Source of the DNA: Aegilops tauschii subsp. strangulata
Taxonomy: Eukaryota > Streptophyta > Magnoliopsida > Poales > Poaceae
Direction of reading: 5' to 3'
Length of the DNA: 64,000 nt
Assembly: GCF_002575655.3 (NCBI RefSeq)
Contig: NC_053039.3
Location: 375,015,633 to 375,079,632, forward strand
A program made the position numbers and the translations under genes. The notes below the pieces were generated by a model. The model worked only from the letters and a program-made list of their open reading frames with translations. It did no database searches and was not told where the DNA came from. This document shows, piece after piece, positions 23,875-34,381 of this stretch (position 1 is its first letter; the number at the start of each line of letters is the position of its first letter).

Positions 23875-24552
23875 CTTACAAAGTTCAAACAATAAACATA
23901 TATGAGTTCATCTTCATCTCAAATATCGGTATACACTAAACATCTAATGTGTGTTCAACTACAAGAATCTCAACATCTCCTTCTCACAAAATGAATATGT
24001 CATATGTGTTCAACTACAACAATCTCAACATCTCCTTCTCACAGAATGAATATGTAATATGTGTTCAAATAAACTCAACATCTCATATTTCAAATAAACT
24101 CAACATCTAATATATATTTAAACAAAACTAAACATCTCATATATGTCTACAAAACTCAACATCTCATAGTTATCTATAAAAATAGGCATCTCATAAGTAT
24201 CTAAAAAAACTAAACAATCTAGGGTTTCACTAACAAGAATCATGTATTGTGAACTAATCAACAACACTACGGTACTACCACTATGCCTACACATCCTAAA
24301 TCAAGCAAATAAAGCAAATCAAGGGTTCCATCAAATCTTGGACAAATCTCTAAAATGGCAACAAATTTACGGAGGAAAAGAAAGGGAACGGAGAAGTTTA
24401 CCTAGTAGGAGGGATTGGAGATCGAATCCACGGATCAAATCTTCAGATCTGAGAGGGATGTGGGGGGGTCGATGGGGGTGCCGCCGCTGCTCTCTGTCTA
24501 GAGAGGGGGAAGAACTGCCCGGTCGGGCTGGGCCGATGCACTTTAAGTCATT
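23875..24552 (-). promoter_or_regulatory. Leader, leader intron and promoter of the PMD gene
   Basis: On the minus strand a leader resembling those of the other two MULE genes (CCTCTCAGATC...TCCGTGGAT, about 24455-24405) ends at donor CTAG|GTAAAC (24402/24401). A 527 bp intron closes with acceptor GTAAG at 23875, one base before the ATG. The layout mirrors the transposase and GRF genes. The promoter abuts the inner end of the right TIR. Confidence 0.6.
23960..24215. repeat. CAACATCTC minisatellite in the PMD leader intron
   Basis: At least nine imperfect copies of an AACTCAACATCTCATAT-like unit occur with 18-50 bp spacing. The first two (around 23950-24040) are a near-exact direct repeat containing GTGTTCAACTACAA. 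No function is evident. Confidence 0.7.
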
Positions 24553-24814
24553 GTGCAGCGCCTAAGGGCTAGGCACTGCACATTATAAGTGTGGCGCCTA
24601 GCCCTTAGGCGCTGCACTGCTGTCTGTGGGGCCGTGCCTGGCCCCGGGCTGCCACGCTGGCCAAATATGCGACGCCTTAGGCAAAGGCGCTGCACAGTAG
24701 GGTGCGGCGCCTTGCTGTCGGGCGCCACTCGAAAGGGTCAGCAGGGTGATTTTTTTTAAAGTAGTTCAAATTTTGAATTGTTTTCGTCCACATGTCAAAT
24801 ATGTGTTTTTTGCC
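24553..24814. repeat. Right terminal inverted repeat of the MULE
   Basis: This is the inverted partner of 14853-15115. It ends ...GTGTTTTTTGCC next to the TCCCTACGA duplication. The match covers both the AT-rich tip and the GTGCAGCGCC-rich inner part, with scattered substitutions. Confidence 0.9.
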
Positions 24815-24823
24815 TCCCTACGA
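24815..24823. repeat. Target-site duplication of the MULE, right copy
   Basis: TCCCTACGA is identical to 14844-14852. Confidence 0.92.
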
Positions 24824-25218
24824 CCCTACCAACGGAGCCACCGGAAGATTGATAGAAGGTCAAGATCGGGCGCAGGGGCCAGCGGAGTACCGTGGGCAGA
24901 GACGTCGGAAGGAGGTGGCCGGCTGGGAAACCTGGCTCCGTCACGCGTGAACCTCTCTTCTCCCACCCACCCCGCATCCGCCACGCCTGCGCTACGGTGG
25001 GAGGATGGGACGCTTGCCACCGCCGAGGACGTAGTCGACCGGATTCACGCGGCCTCGTCGTCGGTGACTTAGAGGAGCACGCTGCCGCCGCCGCCTCATC
25101 TCCCCATCCCAGCCCCCCTCCTTCATCTCTATGGCCTCATCTCCTTTCCCTTTCTCTTCTCAATCTAGATTCATGGAGGTGGGCTGTAGTGACGCTATCG
25201 ATCGCAACGCTAGGGTTC
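24824..25218. other. GC-rich flank between MULE and chromovirus
   Basis: The GC-rich sequence with CCGCCGCCGCC-like codon runs resembles the 5' end of a plant gene, but the open frames are short and I recognise no domain. It is interrupted at 25224 by the small Gypsy element and resumes at 29410. Confidence 0.4.
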
Positions 25219-25223
25219 CTCCT
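25219..25223. repeat. Target-site duplication of the small Gypsy element, left copy
   Basis: CTCCT is repeated at 29405-29409 directly after the 3' LTR. Confidence 0.88.
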
Positions 25224-25461
25224 TGTTATGTGGTGGCCCAGCCCAGGCAGACGGCCCAAGGCCTCATGGCGCAACCACCAGCTGGCCCGAGACTGGCAGA
25301 GGAATAAGTCATCGTGAAGGGGATAAAAGAGGGGAGGCGCTGGAGGGAGGACAGAGAAGAAGATGATTAGTGAATAGCTTTCCTTTCCAATTCCTGTATC
25401 GAGATCCAATCGGGTGTACCTCTTGTATGAATCCTTGATTGATACTAGTGTGTGCATAACA
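25224..25461 (+). repeat. 5' LTR of the Reina-type element
   Basis: The LTR begins TG and ends CA, with a TATA-like GGGATAAAAGAGG at 25319-25331. It is followed by the tRNA-Met primer site at 25464. Confidence 0.9.
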
Positions 25462-25639
25462 ATTGGTATCAGAGGTCTATCGATCCACCGCGTGTGCACG
25501 CTCGATCCGTCAGTCCGTCTGGGGTTAGCAGCGACCTTTGGTTGCAGCTGTAATTCCTATCTCTCGGCAGGAACAGCGGCTCCGTGAGCGATCTGGTGCC
25601 TAAGAAGCGTGGCTCGTCCGCCGTAGAGCAGCAGATCTC

Positions 25640-28600
25640 CGCGGCCATGGACACGGTCAGTGAGCAAGGGGCACAGCTGATAGGCGCACAGCAACTTGAT
25701 GACCCACCCGATGGTCAGGCTGTTTCAGATTCTAGCTCAGATGAGGAGTCATGATGCTTGCTGCTGCAGGGGTGGCAGCCCCCACAGCTCGTCGTCGCAC
25801 CATGCGTGTGCACGGGCGAATTGGGAACAAGGAAGTTCTGATCCTTATTGATTCAGGCGCCAACTGTTCCTTTGTGGACGCTTCAGTGGTACAAGAATTA
25901 CACCTAGAGGCAAAGGAGGTACCTGCCGCTACCTATGTGATTGCAGGCGGAGACACTCTTACTAGTTCTCAGATTGTATCACCATTGGTCTGGTGGACTC
26001 AAGGGCATACATTTCGTCAAGAAGTTAAGGTGCTACCCCTTGGTTGTTATGATCTGATCATTGGAGCTGACTGGTTAGAAGAGCACAACCCTATGTGGGT
26101 ACATTGGCGCAAAAGACAGATGAAGTTCACACATGAGGGGCGCAGAATTTGTCTGTTGGGAATCCAAGATCAACAACCAAAGTGTAAGCAAATTTCTTCC
26201 AGGAAACTAAAGGTGCTTCTCCGGCGCGGTGCTGTTTAGCAGGTCATTCGAATACAACCAGTGCATCAGGAGCAGGACTTGTTTTCTCTCCAGTCTGGAC
26301 CTACAACTGATACACCCTTGCCCACAGAAATTCAGGAGGTGTTGCAAGAGTTTCAGGAATTATTCTCCCTGCCAATGTCGCTCCCACCCAGACGTGCACA
26401 CGACCACAAAATTCCCTTGGTGCCAGGAGCTCAACCTGTCAGTGCACGACCATAACTTTATACCCCGCAACAGAAAGATGAGATTCAGAGGCAAATTAAA
26501 GAGATGCTCCGCATCGGTATTATTCGTCCTAGTAACAGCTCGTTTGCTTCCCCAGTTCTGCTAGTTTGCAAAAAGGATGGAACATGGCGTTTTTGCGTTG
26601 ATTATCGGCAGCTCAATGCAATCACACTTAAGAGCAAACACCCCATGCCTATAGTGGACGAGTTTTTGGATGAACTTGCAGGGTCAGTCTGGTTTACAAA
26701 ATTGGATTTGCTATCAGGCTACCATCAACTCCGAATTGCTGAAGGGGACGAATTCAAGACAGCCTTTTGTACTCATCAAGGTCTTTACAAATTTTTGGTG
26801 GTGCCCTTTGGAGTGATAGGAGGTCCATTTTCTTTCCAAGGATGGATGTATGCTGTGTTGGAACCATTGCTGCGAAAAGGGGTGTTGGTCTTTATGGACG
26901 ACATTTTGACCCACAACTCGACGTTGCAAGAGCACGTTAGCCAACTCCGTGCAGTTTTCCAACTCCTGAAAGAGAACAAGGTGGTGATCAAACGGTCCAA
27001 GTGCGAGTTTGCTACCAAACAAATCGAATACCTGGGGCATCAAATCAGTGTCGATGGCGTCGCTACGGATTCTGCCAAGATCGCAGCAGTCCAGTCTTGG
27101 CCTACACCAACAAACACCAGGACCTTGCGTGGATTTCTCGGTTTGATAGGATACTACTGGAAATTCATCCAACACTACGGCATGATAAGCAAACCATTGA
27201 TTGCACTCCTCTGCAAGGGAGTGTTGTTCCAGTGGACCCTAGATGCAGATAAGGCCTTTCAATTGTTGAAATCCGCATTGACACAAGCTCCGGTTCTAGC
27301 CCTTCCTTATTTTCATGATACCTTCGTTCTGGAGACGGATGCATGTAACACAGGGATTGGGGCAGTATTGATGCAGCGAGGGCACCCTGTGGCTTACCTT
27401 AGTTGAGCACTTTGCAAAAAAATCAAGCCCTCAGCACGTATGAAAAGGAATGCCTTGCTATTTTGATGGCAGTGGACAAGTGGCGTCCCTATCTTCAGCA
27501 CCAACAATTCCTCATCCAAACAGATCAAAAAGCCTTACTACATCTGACTAAACAAAGGCTGACTACAGGAATTCAGCACAAGGCCTTCGTTAAATTAATG
27601 GGACTCACTTATACCATTCAGTATAAGAAGGGCATTACAAATGCCGCCGCAGATGCATTGTCATGCCGCGACCACCAAGACACTCTCTTGGCAATTTCAG
27701 TTGTTGTTCCCAAGTGGCTTGAGACCTTAGTGGCGGGCTATATGGAGGATGATCAATCTAAAGCTCTGCTTCAGGAACTTGCGGCGTCTGGAACTAATGA
27801 CAAAGGATACTCATTAGATCAAGGTGTTCTCCGTTACAAGGGCAGGATTTGGGTAGGACAGAATATACTGGCACAACAACATATCTTACAATCACTCCAT
27901 GCCAGCGCCATTGGGGGCCACTCCGGTGCACTAGCCACATATCAATGAGTGAAGAAACTGTTTGCTTGGCCAAAGCTCAAGGCATCGGTCACTGCTTTTG
28001 TTCAGAGTTGTTCGGTGTGTCAACACGCAAAATCTGAACATGTGAGCAAACCTTGCCTCTTACAACCACATGCTATTCCTCCACACCCCTGGCATACCAT
28101 AAGCTGGGACTTTGTGGAAGGCCTGCCCAAATCCCAAGGGTTTGAAGTAATCCTGGTGGTGATCGATAAGTTAACCAAATTTGCTCGTTTCTTGCCGTTG
28201 AAACACCCATACACAGCTCATCAAGTGGCCCAGACATTCTTTGACCAAGTTTACAGACTGCACAGCATGCCTTCCAAGATAATTTTGGACAAGGATCCAG
28301 TTTTCACAAGTCTCTTCTGGCAAGAACTGTTTCGCTTGTCAGATACGATTCTGAATATGAGCTCTGCACGACACCCAGAGACAGATGGGCAAACCGAGCG
28401 TCTCAATCAGTGCCTGGAGGCCTTTCTTCGATGTGCTATCCACGACACACCAACCAAGTGGGCTGGTTGGTTAACGGCGGCGGAGCACTGGTATAACACG
28501 TCATACCATACTGCAGCAGGGCGCACCCCTTTTGAAGCCTTGTATGGATATCTTCCTCGCCCCTTTGGCCTGACAGCACCTGCGTCCAACACTGAGTTGC

Positions 28601-29135
28601 AAGAGATGGTTTCAAATAGAGAAGCAATGACTGAAATGCTTCGTCAATGTCTGCAGAAAGCACAAGATCGCATGACACGTCAAGCAAACAAGCACAGAAG
28701 CGAGCGACAGTTTGCTGTGGGCGACCAAGTGTATCTGAAGGTACAACCCTACCTCCAAAATTCCTTAGCTGCTCGCAGAAACCAGAAACTGGCATTCAAG
28801 TTTTATGGACCCTACAAAGTTCTCCAGCGAGTCGGTGATGTTTCCTACAAACTTTAGCTTCCAAGAAGCTCCAAGATCCACAACGTACTTCACATCTCAC
28901 AACTGAAGAAACACCTTCCGCCGGCAATGAACAACAGTTGAGCTAGAGAGCGATGTGATTGCTCCTCATGACCTTTCTCTTCTTCAACCTGCAGCATTCT
29001 TACACAGCAAGCTTATTCAGCGTGGGAACAAGCTCAAACCCCAGTGCAAGGTACGTTGGCACAACTGGCCGGATACTCAAGACACCTGGGAAGATGCATT
29101 CGCGTTACATGCTAGTTTTCCTGCTCTGGCGGCTT
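25640..29135 (+). pseudogene. pol: Reina-type gag remnant and pol (protease, RT, RNase H, integrase, chromodomain)
   Basis: Gag is reduced to about 35 codons (AAMDTVSEQGAQL... ending DSSSDEES), an internal deletion joining its start to its end. Protease lies at 25800-26120 (LIDSGANCSFVD, IIGADWL). The RT from about 26500 has VDYRQLNAI, LDLLSGYHQL and the catalytic FMDDIL near 26890. RNase H is at 27330-27660 (ETDACNTGIGAV). Integrase is at 27860-28855, with zinc site residues HASAIGGH...CSVCQHAK and core motifs WDFVEGLP and HPETDGQTERLN. A chromodomain-like CKVRWHNWPDTQDTWED ends at about 29100. In-frame stops fall at 26237, 26453, 27404, 27946 and 28855, with a frameshift in the A run near 27416-27422. 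No product is expected. Confidence 0.9.
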
Positions 29136-29166
29136 GGGGTCAAGCCGCGCCTGAAGGGGTGGGGAG

Positions 29167-29404
29167 TGTTATGTGGTGGCCCAGCCCAGGCAGACGGCCC
29201 AAGGCCTCAAGGCGCAACCACCAGCTGGCCCGAGACTGGCAGAGGAACAAGTCGTCGTGAAGGGGATAAAAGAGGGGAGGCGCTGGAGGGAGGACAGAGA
29301 AGAAGATGATTAGCAAATAGCTTTCCTTTCCAATTCCTGTATCGAGATCCAATCTGGTGTACCTCTTGTATGAATCCTTGATCGACACTAGTGTGTGCAT
29401 AACA
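29167..29404 (+). repeat. 3' LTR of the Reina-type element
   Basis: Same length as the 5' LTR with eight substitutions. It follows the polypurine tract at 29154-29166. Confidence 0.9.
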
Positions 29405-29409
29405 CTCCT
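29405..29409. repeat. Target-site duplication of the small Gypsy element, right copy
   Basis: CTCCT is identical to 25219-25223. Confidence 0.88.
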
Positions 29410-30055
29410 CACCCCTGTGGCAATGACCTCCATCGTCACCTGATAATATCTTATTAAACTGTAAGTTCTTGTGGCCCAGATCTAGATGTGGTAGTTTCAT
29501 TGATTAAACTAGAACAAAGCAGATCCCTCATATCTGCTTCATGTGTGTTTTGACCAATCTTTTGTGATGTCTGAGTAGATGACATGTTCTTTGTTTGAAT
29601 TTCTGAGATGAATTAGTAAATCTGGTTGTTCAACGACACTCTATTCAAAAACTGCAAAGCAAAATCATTGTATTGCATGGTCCGTTGTCCATTTGTTTGT
29701 TTTTACTGTTTAGGAAGATCGTTGACGGTTTATGAATTTGTCTCTAAAATATGTGTAGAGTTCAACAGATAGGCAGCCCCTTTTGTTGGATAAATTCGTG
29801 CAAATAAGAGGAAACATGTTTGTAATTATTTCACACAGTACTATGTATAAAGTTTGTAGCACTTCTCTTATATGCAAAACACCTATGAACCATAAATTTG
29901 TTCAAAGATTTTTTAGTGTTTGATGGAGCTTGCATTGCAGGGGTTGAACCTAGCTATCTTGAAGCTAAGCTCATGAGAGTAACGCTTCAGATTGATATTT
30001 CATATATTACTTTTACGTTTAAGTCCGCCGCCGCGGTCACGCTACCTCTACCGTC
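29410..30055. other. Non-element sequence with intron-like signals
   Basis: This resumes the sequence interrupted at 25223. A strong donor-like ACT|GTAAGT is at 29461 and an acceptor-like CATTGCAG ends at 29940. The stretch may be the 5' part of an unidentified transcription unit, but no coding domain is recognised. Confidence 0.3.
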
Positions 30056-30058
30056 TAA
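30056..30058. repeat. TAA target-site duplication of the Harbinger element, left copy
   Basis: TAA precedes the TIR tip GAGCATTACTAG. The matching TAA is at 32349-32351. PIF/Harbinger elements duplicate TWA. Confidence 0.85.
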
Positions 30059-32348
30059 GAGCATTACTAGTAGAACCCTCAAACCCTCAAATCCTTAAAG
30101 CAGTTTTAAGGGTTGAGAACTGCCACTTTTTGACACTTTTAAGGGTTGAAAAACAGGGGCAAATACTAGAACCCTTAAACCCAACCCTTAAACTGCTTTA
30201 AGGATTAGATTTGAGGGTTCTAGTCTTTGCCTCGACCCCAACCTTTAAATCTATCATTTGACATCTCATAATTTATGACAACAAGAACACAATCAACTTC
30301 CAAACAAACTACCAAATGACAATCATTGATGCATGGTTTAATAGTTTACATCACAAAATCATCATCTTCCTCCTCTCACCGGCACCATCACCAAAAAGTT
30401 GCACCTCGGCGCCATCTCCTAGACCACAAGCGGGCTCCATCAAGCATCTCCATCAGCACCGGTGGAGTCGTACACACCGCCATCACCACAACTACTCATC
30501 GGAGTGTCACCTCGAAAAGTAGAGGACGCAACACGGAACATCCTCTTCCTCTCTGCGATGTCCTCCTTGGTGTCCTTCCACCATTGCAATTGGTCTTGAT
30601 CCATGTCCTTCTTGGACATCATAATGTGCTCTTTCTCTTCCACCATGAGTTCTTTCCATACCTTTGCCTCTTTGAGCTTGATCATCCTCTCCTCCAACTC
30701 GGCCTTGCGCTTTGCTTCTTCACGCTTTGCTTCAACTTGTGCAAGCTTGACCTCTTTCTTCTTCTTGATGATAAGAAGCTTCGTCTCCAATGTCTTCGTT
30801 GTCAATTCCTCTCTTGCCTTCATCATGTGGTCCATCTTCTCCCTTAGGCTTGACGCCTCTTCTTCCATCTTCACCCTTAGCTTGCCCTTCTTGGTTCCCT
30901 CGGGCTTGCCCAAGTTCTTCTCCTCCTCATCTTCACTATCATCCATCCTTAGCATTGCCGACTTCTTGGGTGCGGTCTCTTTATCCCTCAACTTCCACTT
31001 GTCAAAGGTTTGAAGAATTGACCAAACATGCTTAAATGGGAATGGCTTGCCCTTGGAAGCGGCCATCTCCTTGTACCTCATGCCGGCAATTGTCTCCTAT
31101 CAACCACACATAAATCACATAAGAACCCACCAATAGCATAGTGCACACACATAATCAAAATAGTGAAGAAATATGTACTCACATAGTCGCTCTCCACGGT
31201 TCCACTAGGTGGTGCATCCCTCACTTGGTCCATGGCCGCACTCCAACGAGCACAAGCGGGCTTGATCAACTCCCACCGGCCTTGAAGCGACCGGAAAGTG
31301 CGATGGATGAACCCACTATTCTTCGGCTTGATCCTACAATAGACGTCCTCGATCCTTTGCCAATACCGTTTACCGGTTTGATCGGTGCTGGTGGTTGCAT
31401 CCATTCCCACAGCTGCCCAAGCACGAACCAAGAGGACATCTTCCGGCTCGGTGTAGTTTGTCGACCGCGCGTGTGGGCGGGAAGCGGCGGTGAATGCCTC
31501 CTCCCCTATCTCGGCCACCTCCTCCTCGTCATCCCCTTCATCCTCCTCATCTTCCTCCTTTTCCTCCAAGTCGTCACCAACCCTAAAGGGGTCTAGGGGC
31601 GGAGCTCCGAGGTCCACCTCCGCGTTTTGGAGGAGGTCCATGAACGAGGATGGGGTTGCCATTTCCTCGAACACCTCGTGCGCGGCGGGAGGAGGTTCGG
31701 CGACGGCGGCGGGCGGGGCCGCGGGCTTGTTCCGCTGCGCGGGCTTCTTCCGCGGCTTAATCACGGCCGGGGACGAGCCGGCGACCTTGGAGGCCGCCCC
31801 TCGCGGCCCATGAGAGGCCGCCTTCGGCCGGCTCTTCTTGGTGGCCGGGGCGGGCGCCGGGGAGGCGGCGAGGGCGGGCGCCGGGGCGGTGACGGTGGCC
31901 GGGGCGGGAGCCGGGGAGGCGGCAGGAGGAGGTGCGAGGCCCGCCCGCCGCCGCTTGGCCCCGACGTGGGTCGCCGCCACCACGTCGGCCACGGTCGGGT
32001 GGGCGGGGGCGGGCGCCGGGGCGGGCGCGGCGGGCGGGGGCACCGCGGCGGCGGGGCCCTCCATGGCCGGCGCGGCAGGAGGCGGCGGGAGGCGGCGGGA
32101 GGAGGAGGCCGGGAGGAGGAGGTAGTTGGCTCCCGCGCGAGAGAGGAGGAGAAGTGCGGGTTGGGGGAGATTTTCCTCTCAACCCCTACTTCTTCAGGTT
32201 GCAGAGTGGTTTGAGGGTTGGACCTCTAAATTTTTTTACGGGTTTGAGGGTTTGGAGGTTCTAGTCTACGGCGTTTTTTCGGCGAAAACTGTAAAAAAAC
32301 GGTTATTTTTAGGGGTTTGAGGGTTTGAAGGCTCTACTAATAATGCTC
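30059..32348. mobile_element. PIF/Harbinger derivative encoding only the Myb-like protein
   Basis: The 2290 bp element has TIRs GAGCATTACTAGTAGAACCC... and, inverted at the right end, GAGCATTATTAGTAGAGCC..., flanked by TAA on both sides. The subterminal regions are full of GAGGGTT/AACCCTC and TTAAGGGTT motifs. Autonomous PIF/Harbinger elements carry two genes, a DDE transposase and a Myb/SANT-like helper. Only the helper is present, and the open space left is too small for the transposase. Confidence 0.87.
30440..32064 (-). CDS. PIF/Harbinger ORF1, Myb/SANT-like DNA-binding protein
   Basis: Exon 1 is 32064-31183 and exon 2 is 31096-30440, with donor TAT|GTGAGT and acceptor GATAG, in phase. 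The product is 512 residues. About 1-110 is Ala/Pro-rich. An acidic block (EEKEEDEEDEGDDEEE) lies near 170. A Myb/SANT-like domain starts near 195 (NYTEPEDVLLVRAWAAVGMD, GKRYWQRIEDVYC, RSLQGRWELIKPACARW). Exon 2 carries the NAM-associated C-terminal domain (FPFKHVWSILQTFDKWKLRD) and a Lys/Glu-rich coiled coil. The frame is intact, so this may still be expressed. In active PIF/Harbinger systems this protein helps bring the transposase to DNA in the nucleus; here the transposase would have to come from another copy. Exon 1 is extremely GC-rich, which also creates long spurious frames on the plus strand. Confidence 0.85.
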
Positions 32349-32351
32349 TAA
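32349..32351. repeat. TAA target-site duplication of the Harbinger element, right copy
   Basis: TAA follows the TIR tip AATGCTC and matches 30056-30058. Confidence 0.85.
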
Positions 32352-32593
32352 GCATAGGTCGGTCGTTTCTTGGCCCTTTGCCTCCCTTCTCTTCCCTTCT
32401 TTTGGTTAGGAATGCTTGCTAATCAGGTAGCTTCCCTTCTTTGGTTAGGAGTACTGGAGGGATGGCGTGGGCGCGATTCCGGCGAGATGTGGCTCGGGTG
32501 AATGTCTGCGATGCGGCAATCAGAAGGTCCTCTGGTTTGTTTTCCTCCTGATCTGGTTTAAAACATCCAGCCACAAGTTCTGAGGCGTGAAGT

Positions 32594-33524
32594 TAATGCT
32601 GCTGATTTTTTTTAGGGTTAAATCCCCGTTTGATAGCTCAGCTTTTTCTAAGTATTATGAGAATACTACAGTTTTTAAAAATACCATGGTTTTAATTACC
32701 GTGAGCTGTTTGGAAACAATAAAAAACTGTAGTATTAAAACTGTAGTATTGTCAAAACTGTGGTATTTTCTCTGCATTAGAAAAAAGAACCCCAGACCTC
32801 TTTTTTTTAAACAGAGCACGCGAAGAAAACAAGACTCTTCGTTCTCGCCTTCCACGCACCCAAGCTACCACCGCCCGGAAGATCGATGGCCATGGGACAA
32901 GCCAACAGAAGGGAATGGAAAGAAAAATTGTGTCCTTCCTGCTCCCACTTGCGCTCCTCAACTCGTACGCGCTGTGCATCAGGTCACCCCCCTGGCCAAC
33001 TCATGCCCAGATTGCTCAGGCAATAGTCACGCACGCTGCTGGCTGAGGCTGCTCATGCCGTTGTGTGTGATCATAGTCATACCGTACGTGTGCCGCTCTA
33101 CCATGTCGCGTCCTTGCTCGCGGCAGCTTGCCGTGCATGCGCTGCTCCCGAACGCCGCCCCATGCCTCAGTGCGCCGCGCTCGCCGCTGCTGGCCAAACT
33201 GTAGCCGAGCCAGAGCGACACCGCGCGCTTCCATGCCGCGCCGCTGTGCTCCGACCGCCGCTGATGCATAGCATGCCGCGGGGTCTGATTATGCATGACC
33301 GTTCAATTTGCGGTCAGCTAAATTTGTGCATGTTTGCAACTGCTGTGAAACGGCTAGCTAGCCACTTTACGTCGTTGTAAACATGCACCAGCCAAACACT
33401 GTCACAGTATTCACAATACTACGAAATACTTTGATATGTCAAAACTGTGGTATTTAGTACCTATAGACAAAAATACTGCAGTTTTTGCAGTACTTCGCTA
33501 TCAAACACAGCCTAATGCTGCTGA
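32594..33524. mobile_element. Short non-autonomous element flanked by TAATGCTGCTGA
   Basis: The 12 bp TAATGCTGCTGA occurs at 32594-32605 and 33513-33524. Between them are imperfect terminal inverted sequences (GTTTGATAGC near the left end, GCTATCAAAC near the right) and subterminal ACTGTAGTATT/AATACTGCAGT motifs. The left end carries a T8 run directly after the repeat. The GC-rich core (32850-33330) has no recognisable gene. It is probably a hAT- or Mutator-type MITE, but the duplication is longer than usual for either. Confidence 0.6.
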
Positions 33525-34372
33525 ATTAGCTAACGTGCGATGGGTTTGTGCACAGGTATCTTCAGAAGTTAGAGTCAGGAGTAACTTAGTGTGGTGTATT
33601 GCAACCTGGAACGCGACTCTTGTGGATGCGGATATCAGCTGCAGACTTACTCGTAGAAATCATCTAATAGGACAACTATGGTATGGTGTTTCATCTAATA
33701 CGTAAATTGTCAGCATGGACTCTGAAGTACATGGGTTAATTCGGTAGTTTAAACTTTCTCAACTGATTAGAATCCATCTGCAGTTTAACTTTTGTGTGGA
33801 CGTCAAATTTCAGTTTCAGCCTTAATCAGTATATCTGTTGGTGGTGCTGTGTTGTTCCCGCTTTCCGCAAATGTTCCCGATTTCTGGTGAGTGTAATGAT
33901 TATTCAAATTATATTCCTGCAGTTACATTGTCATGAAATAGGCTTTGTCGCCTGCCATGCTTCTCAGGCGTCAAGTGACAGCCAACACAGCCAGGTAAGA
34001 TGTAGTTACCACTTGACCCTGCTATGTTCCTTCCTTTCTTTCTTTCCTTTGTGTAAAAGTTTATCATATTATGTATTTTTATAATTGTGTTGCCTCTTTT
34101 CCCAACAATGAGCTCTTAGGGCCAAAACCAGATGACTTCATCAATTTGCATTCTTCAGCTGTAGGCCTTGTACAAATTAATGGCTACTTGAAAGGCTTTG
34201 TACAAATCAATGTCTACTTGAAGTATCTCTCGTTGGTGCATCTCTCTTTTGAGCACAATCAATGGGAATGAGAAGCCATATATGACAACGAGAAGTTGTA
34301 TATGGCGCATAATCAATGAGAAACCATATATGAAACCGTATACTCCATCAACTGTATATGGCAATGAGAAGC
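33525..34372. other. Non-element sequence with one exon-like segment
   Basis: A 72 bp segment at 33923-33994 is bounded by acceptor TTCCTGCAG and donor CCAG|GTAAGA, and is open in one frame for exactly 24 codons. A possible acceptor GTGCACAG lies at 33549-33556. A short phrase around CTTGTACAAATTAATG..CTACTTGAA is duplicated at 34165-34222. No protein family is recognised. Confidence 0.3.
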
Positions 34373-34381
34373 TGCATAGAT

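Larger units (their letters stand above)
14853..24814 (+). mobile_element. Autonomous-type Mutator-like element (MULE) with three genes
   Basis: The 9962 bp element begins GGCAGAAAACACATATTTGA and ends with the inverted counterpart. TIRs are 262-263 bp and the flanking 9 bp duplication TCCCTACGA is perfect, which is the Mutator hallmark. Plus-strand genes: MuDR-type transposase (15639-18959) and GRF zinc finger/coiled coil (20315 on). Minus-strand gene: plant mobile domain protein (23873-21266). Palindromic GTGCAGCGCC clusters lie in both TIRs and between the genes. Each gene has one visible inactivating change. PMD genes are known passengers of plant MULEs; the combination with a GRF gene and duplicated promoters is read from this sequence. 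Confidence 0.93.
25224..29404 (+). mobile_element. Gypsy chromovirus of Reina type, gag-deleted
   Basis: The 4181 bp element has two 238 bp LTRs (25224-25461 and 29167-29404), both TGTTATGTGGTGG...GTGCATAACA. A tRNA-Met-like primer site TGGTATCAGAG lies at 25464-25474, a polypurine tract AAGGGGTGGGGAG at 29154-29166, and a CTCCT duplication outside. Very short LTRs plus an integrase followed by a chromodomain-like module fit the Reina group. I count 8 differences in 238 LTR bases (3.4%). At the usual grass LTR rate of 1.3e-8 per site per year that is roughly 1.3 million years. Confidence 0.9.

Noticed and set aside
14853..24814. Separate nested MITEs at the GTGCAGCGCC clusters
   Set aside because: The clusters lack target-site duplications and match the inner TIR of the MULE itself, so they are internal to the element.
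24824..25218. Protein-coding exon in the GC-rich flank
   Set aside because: Several short frames overlap with no domain, no consistent splice sites and no homology I recognise.
31627..32264. Long Gly/Arg/Ala-rich frames on the plus strand
   Set aside because: They are antisense shadows of the GC-rich first exon of the Harbinger Myb-like gene, where stop codons are rare in every frame.
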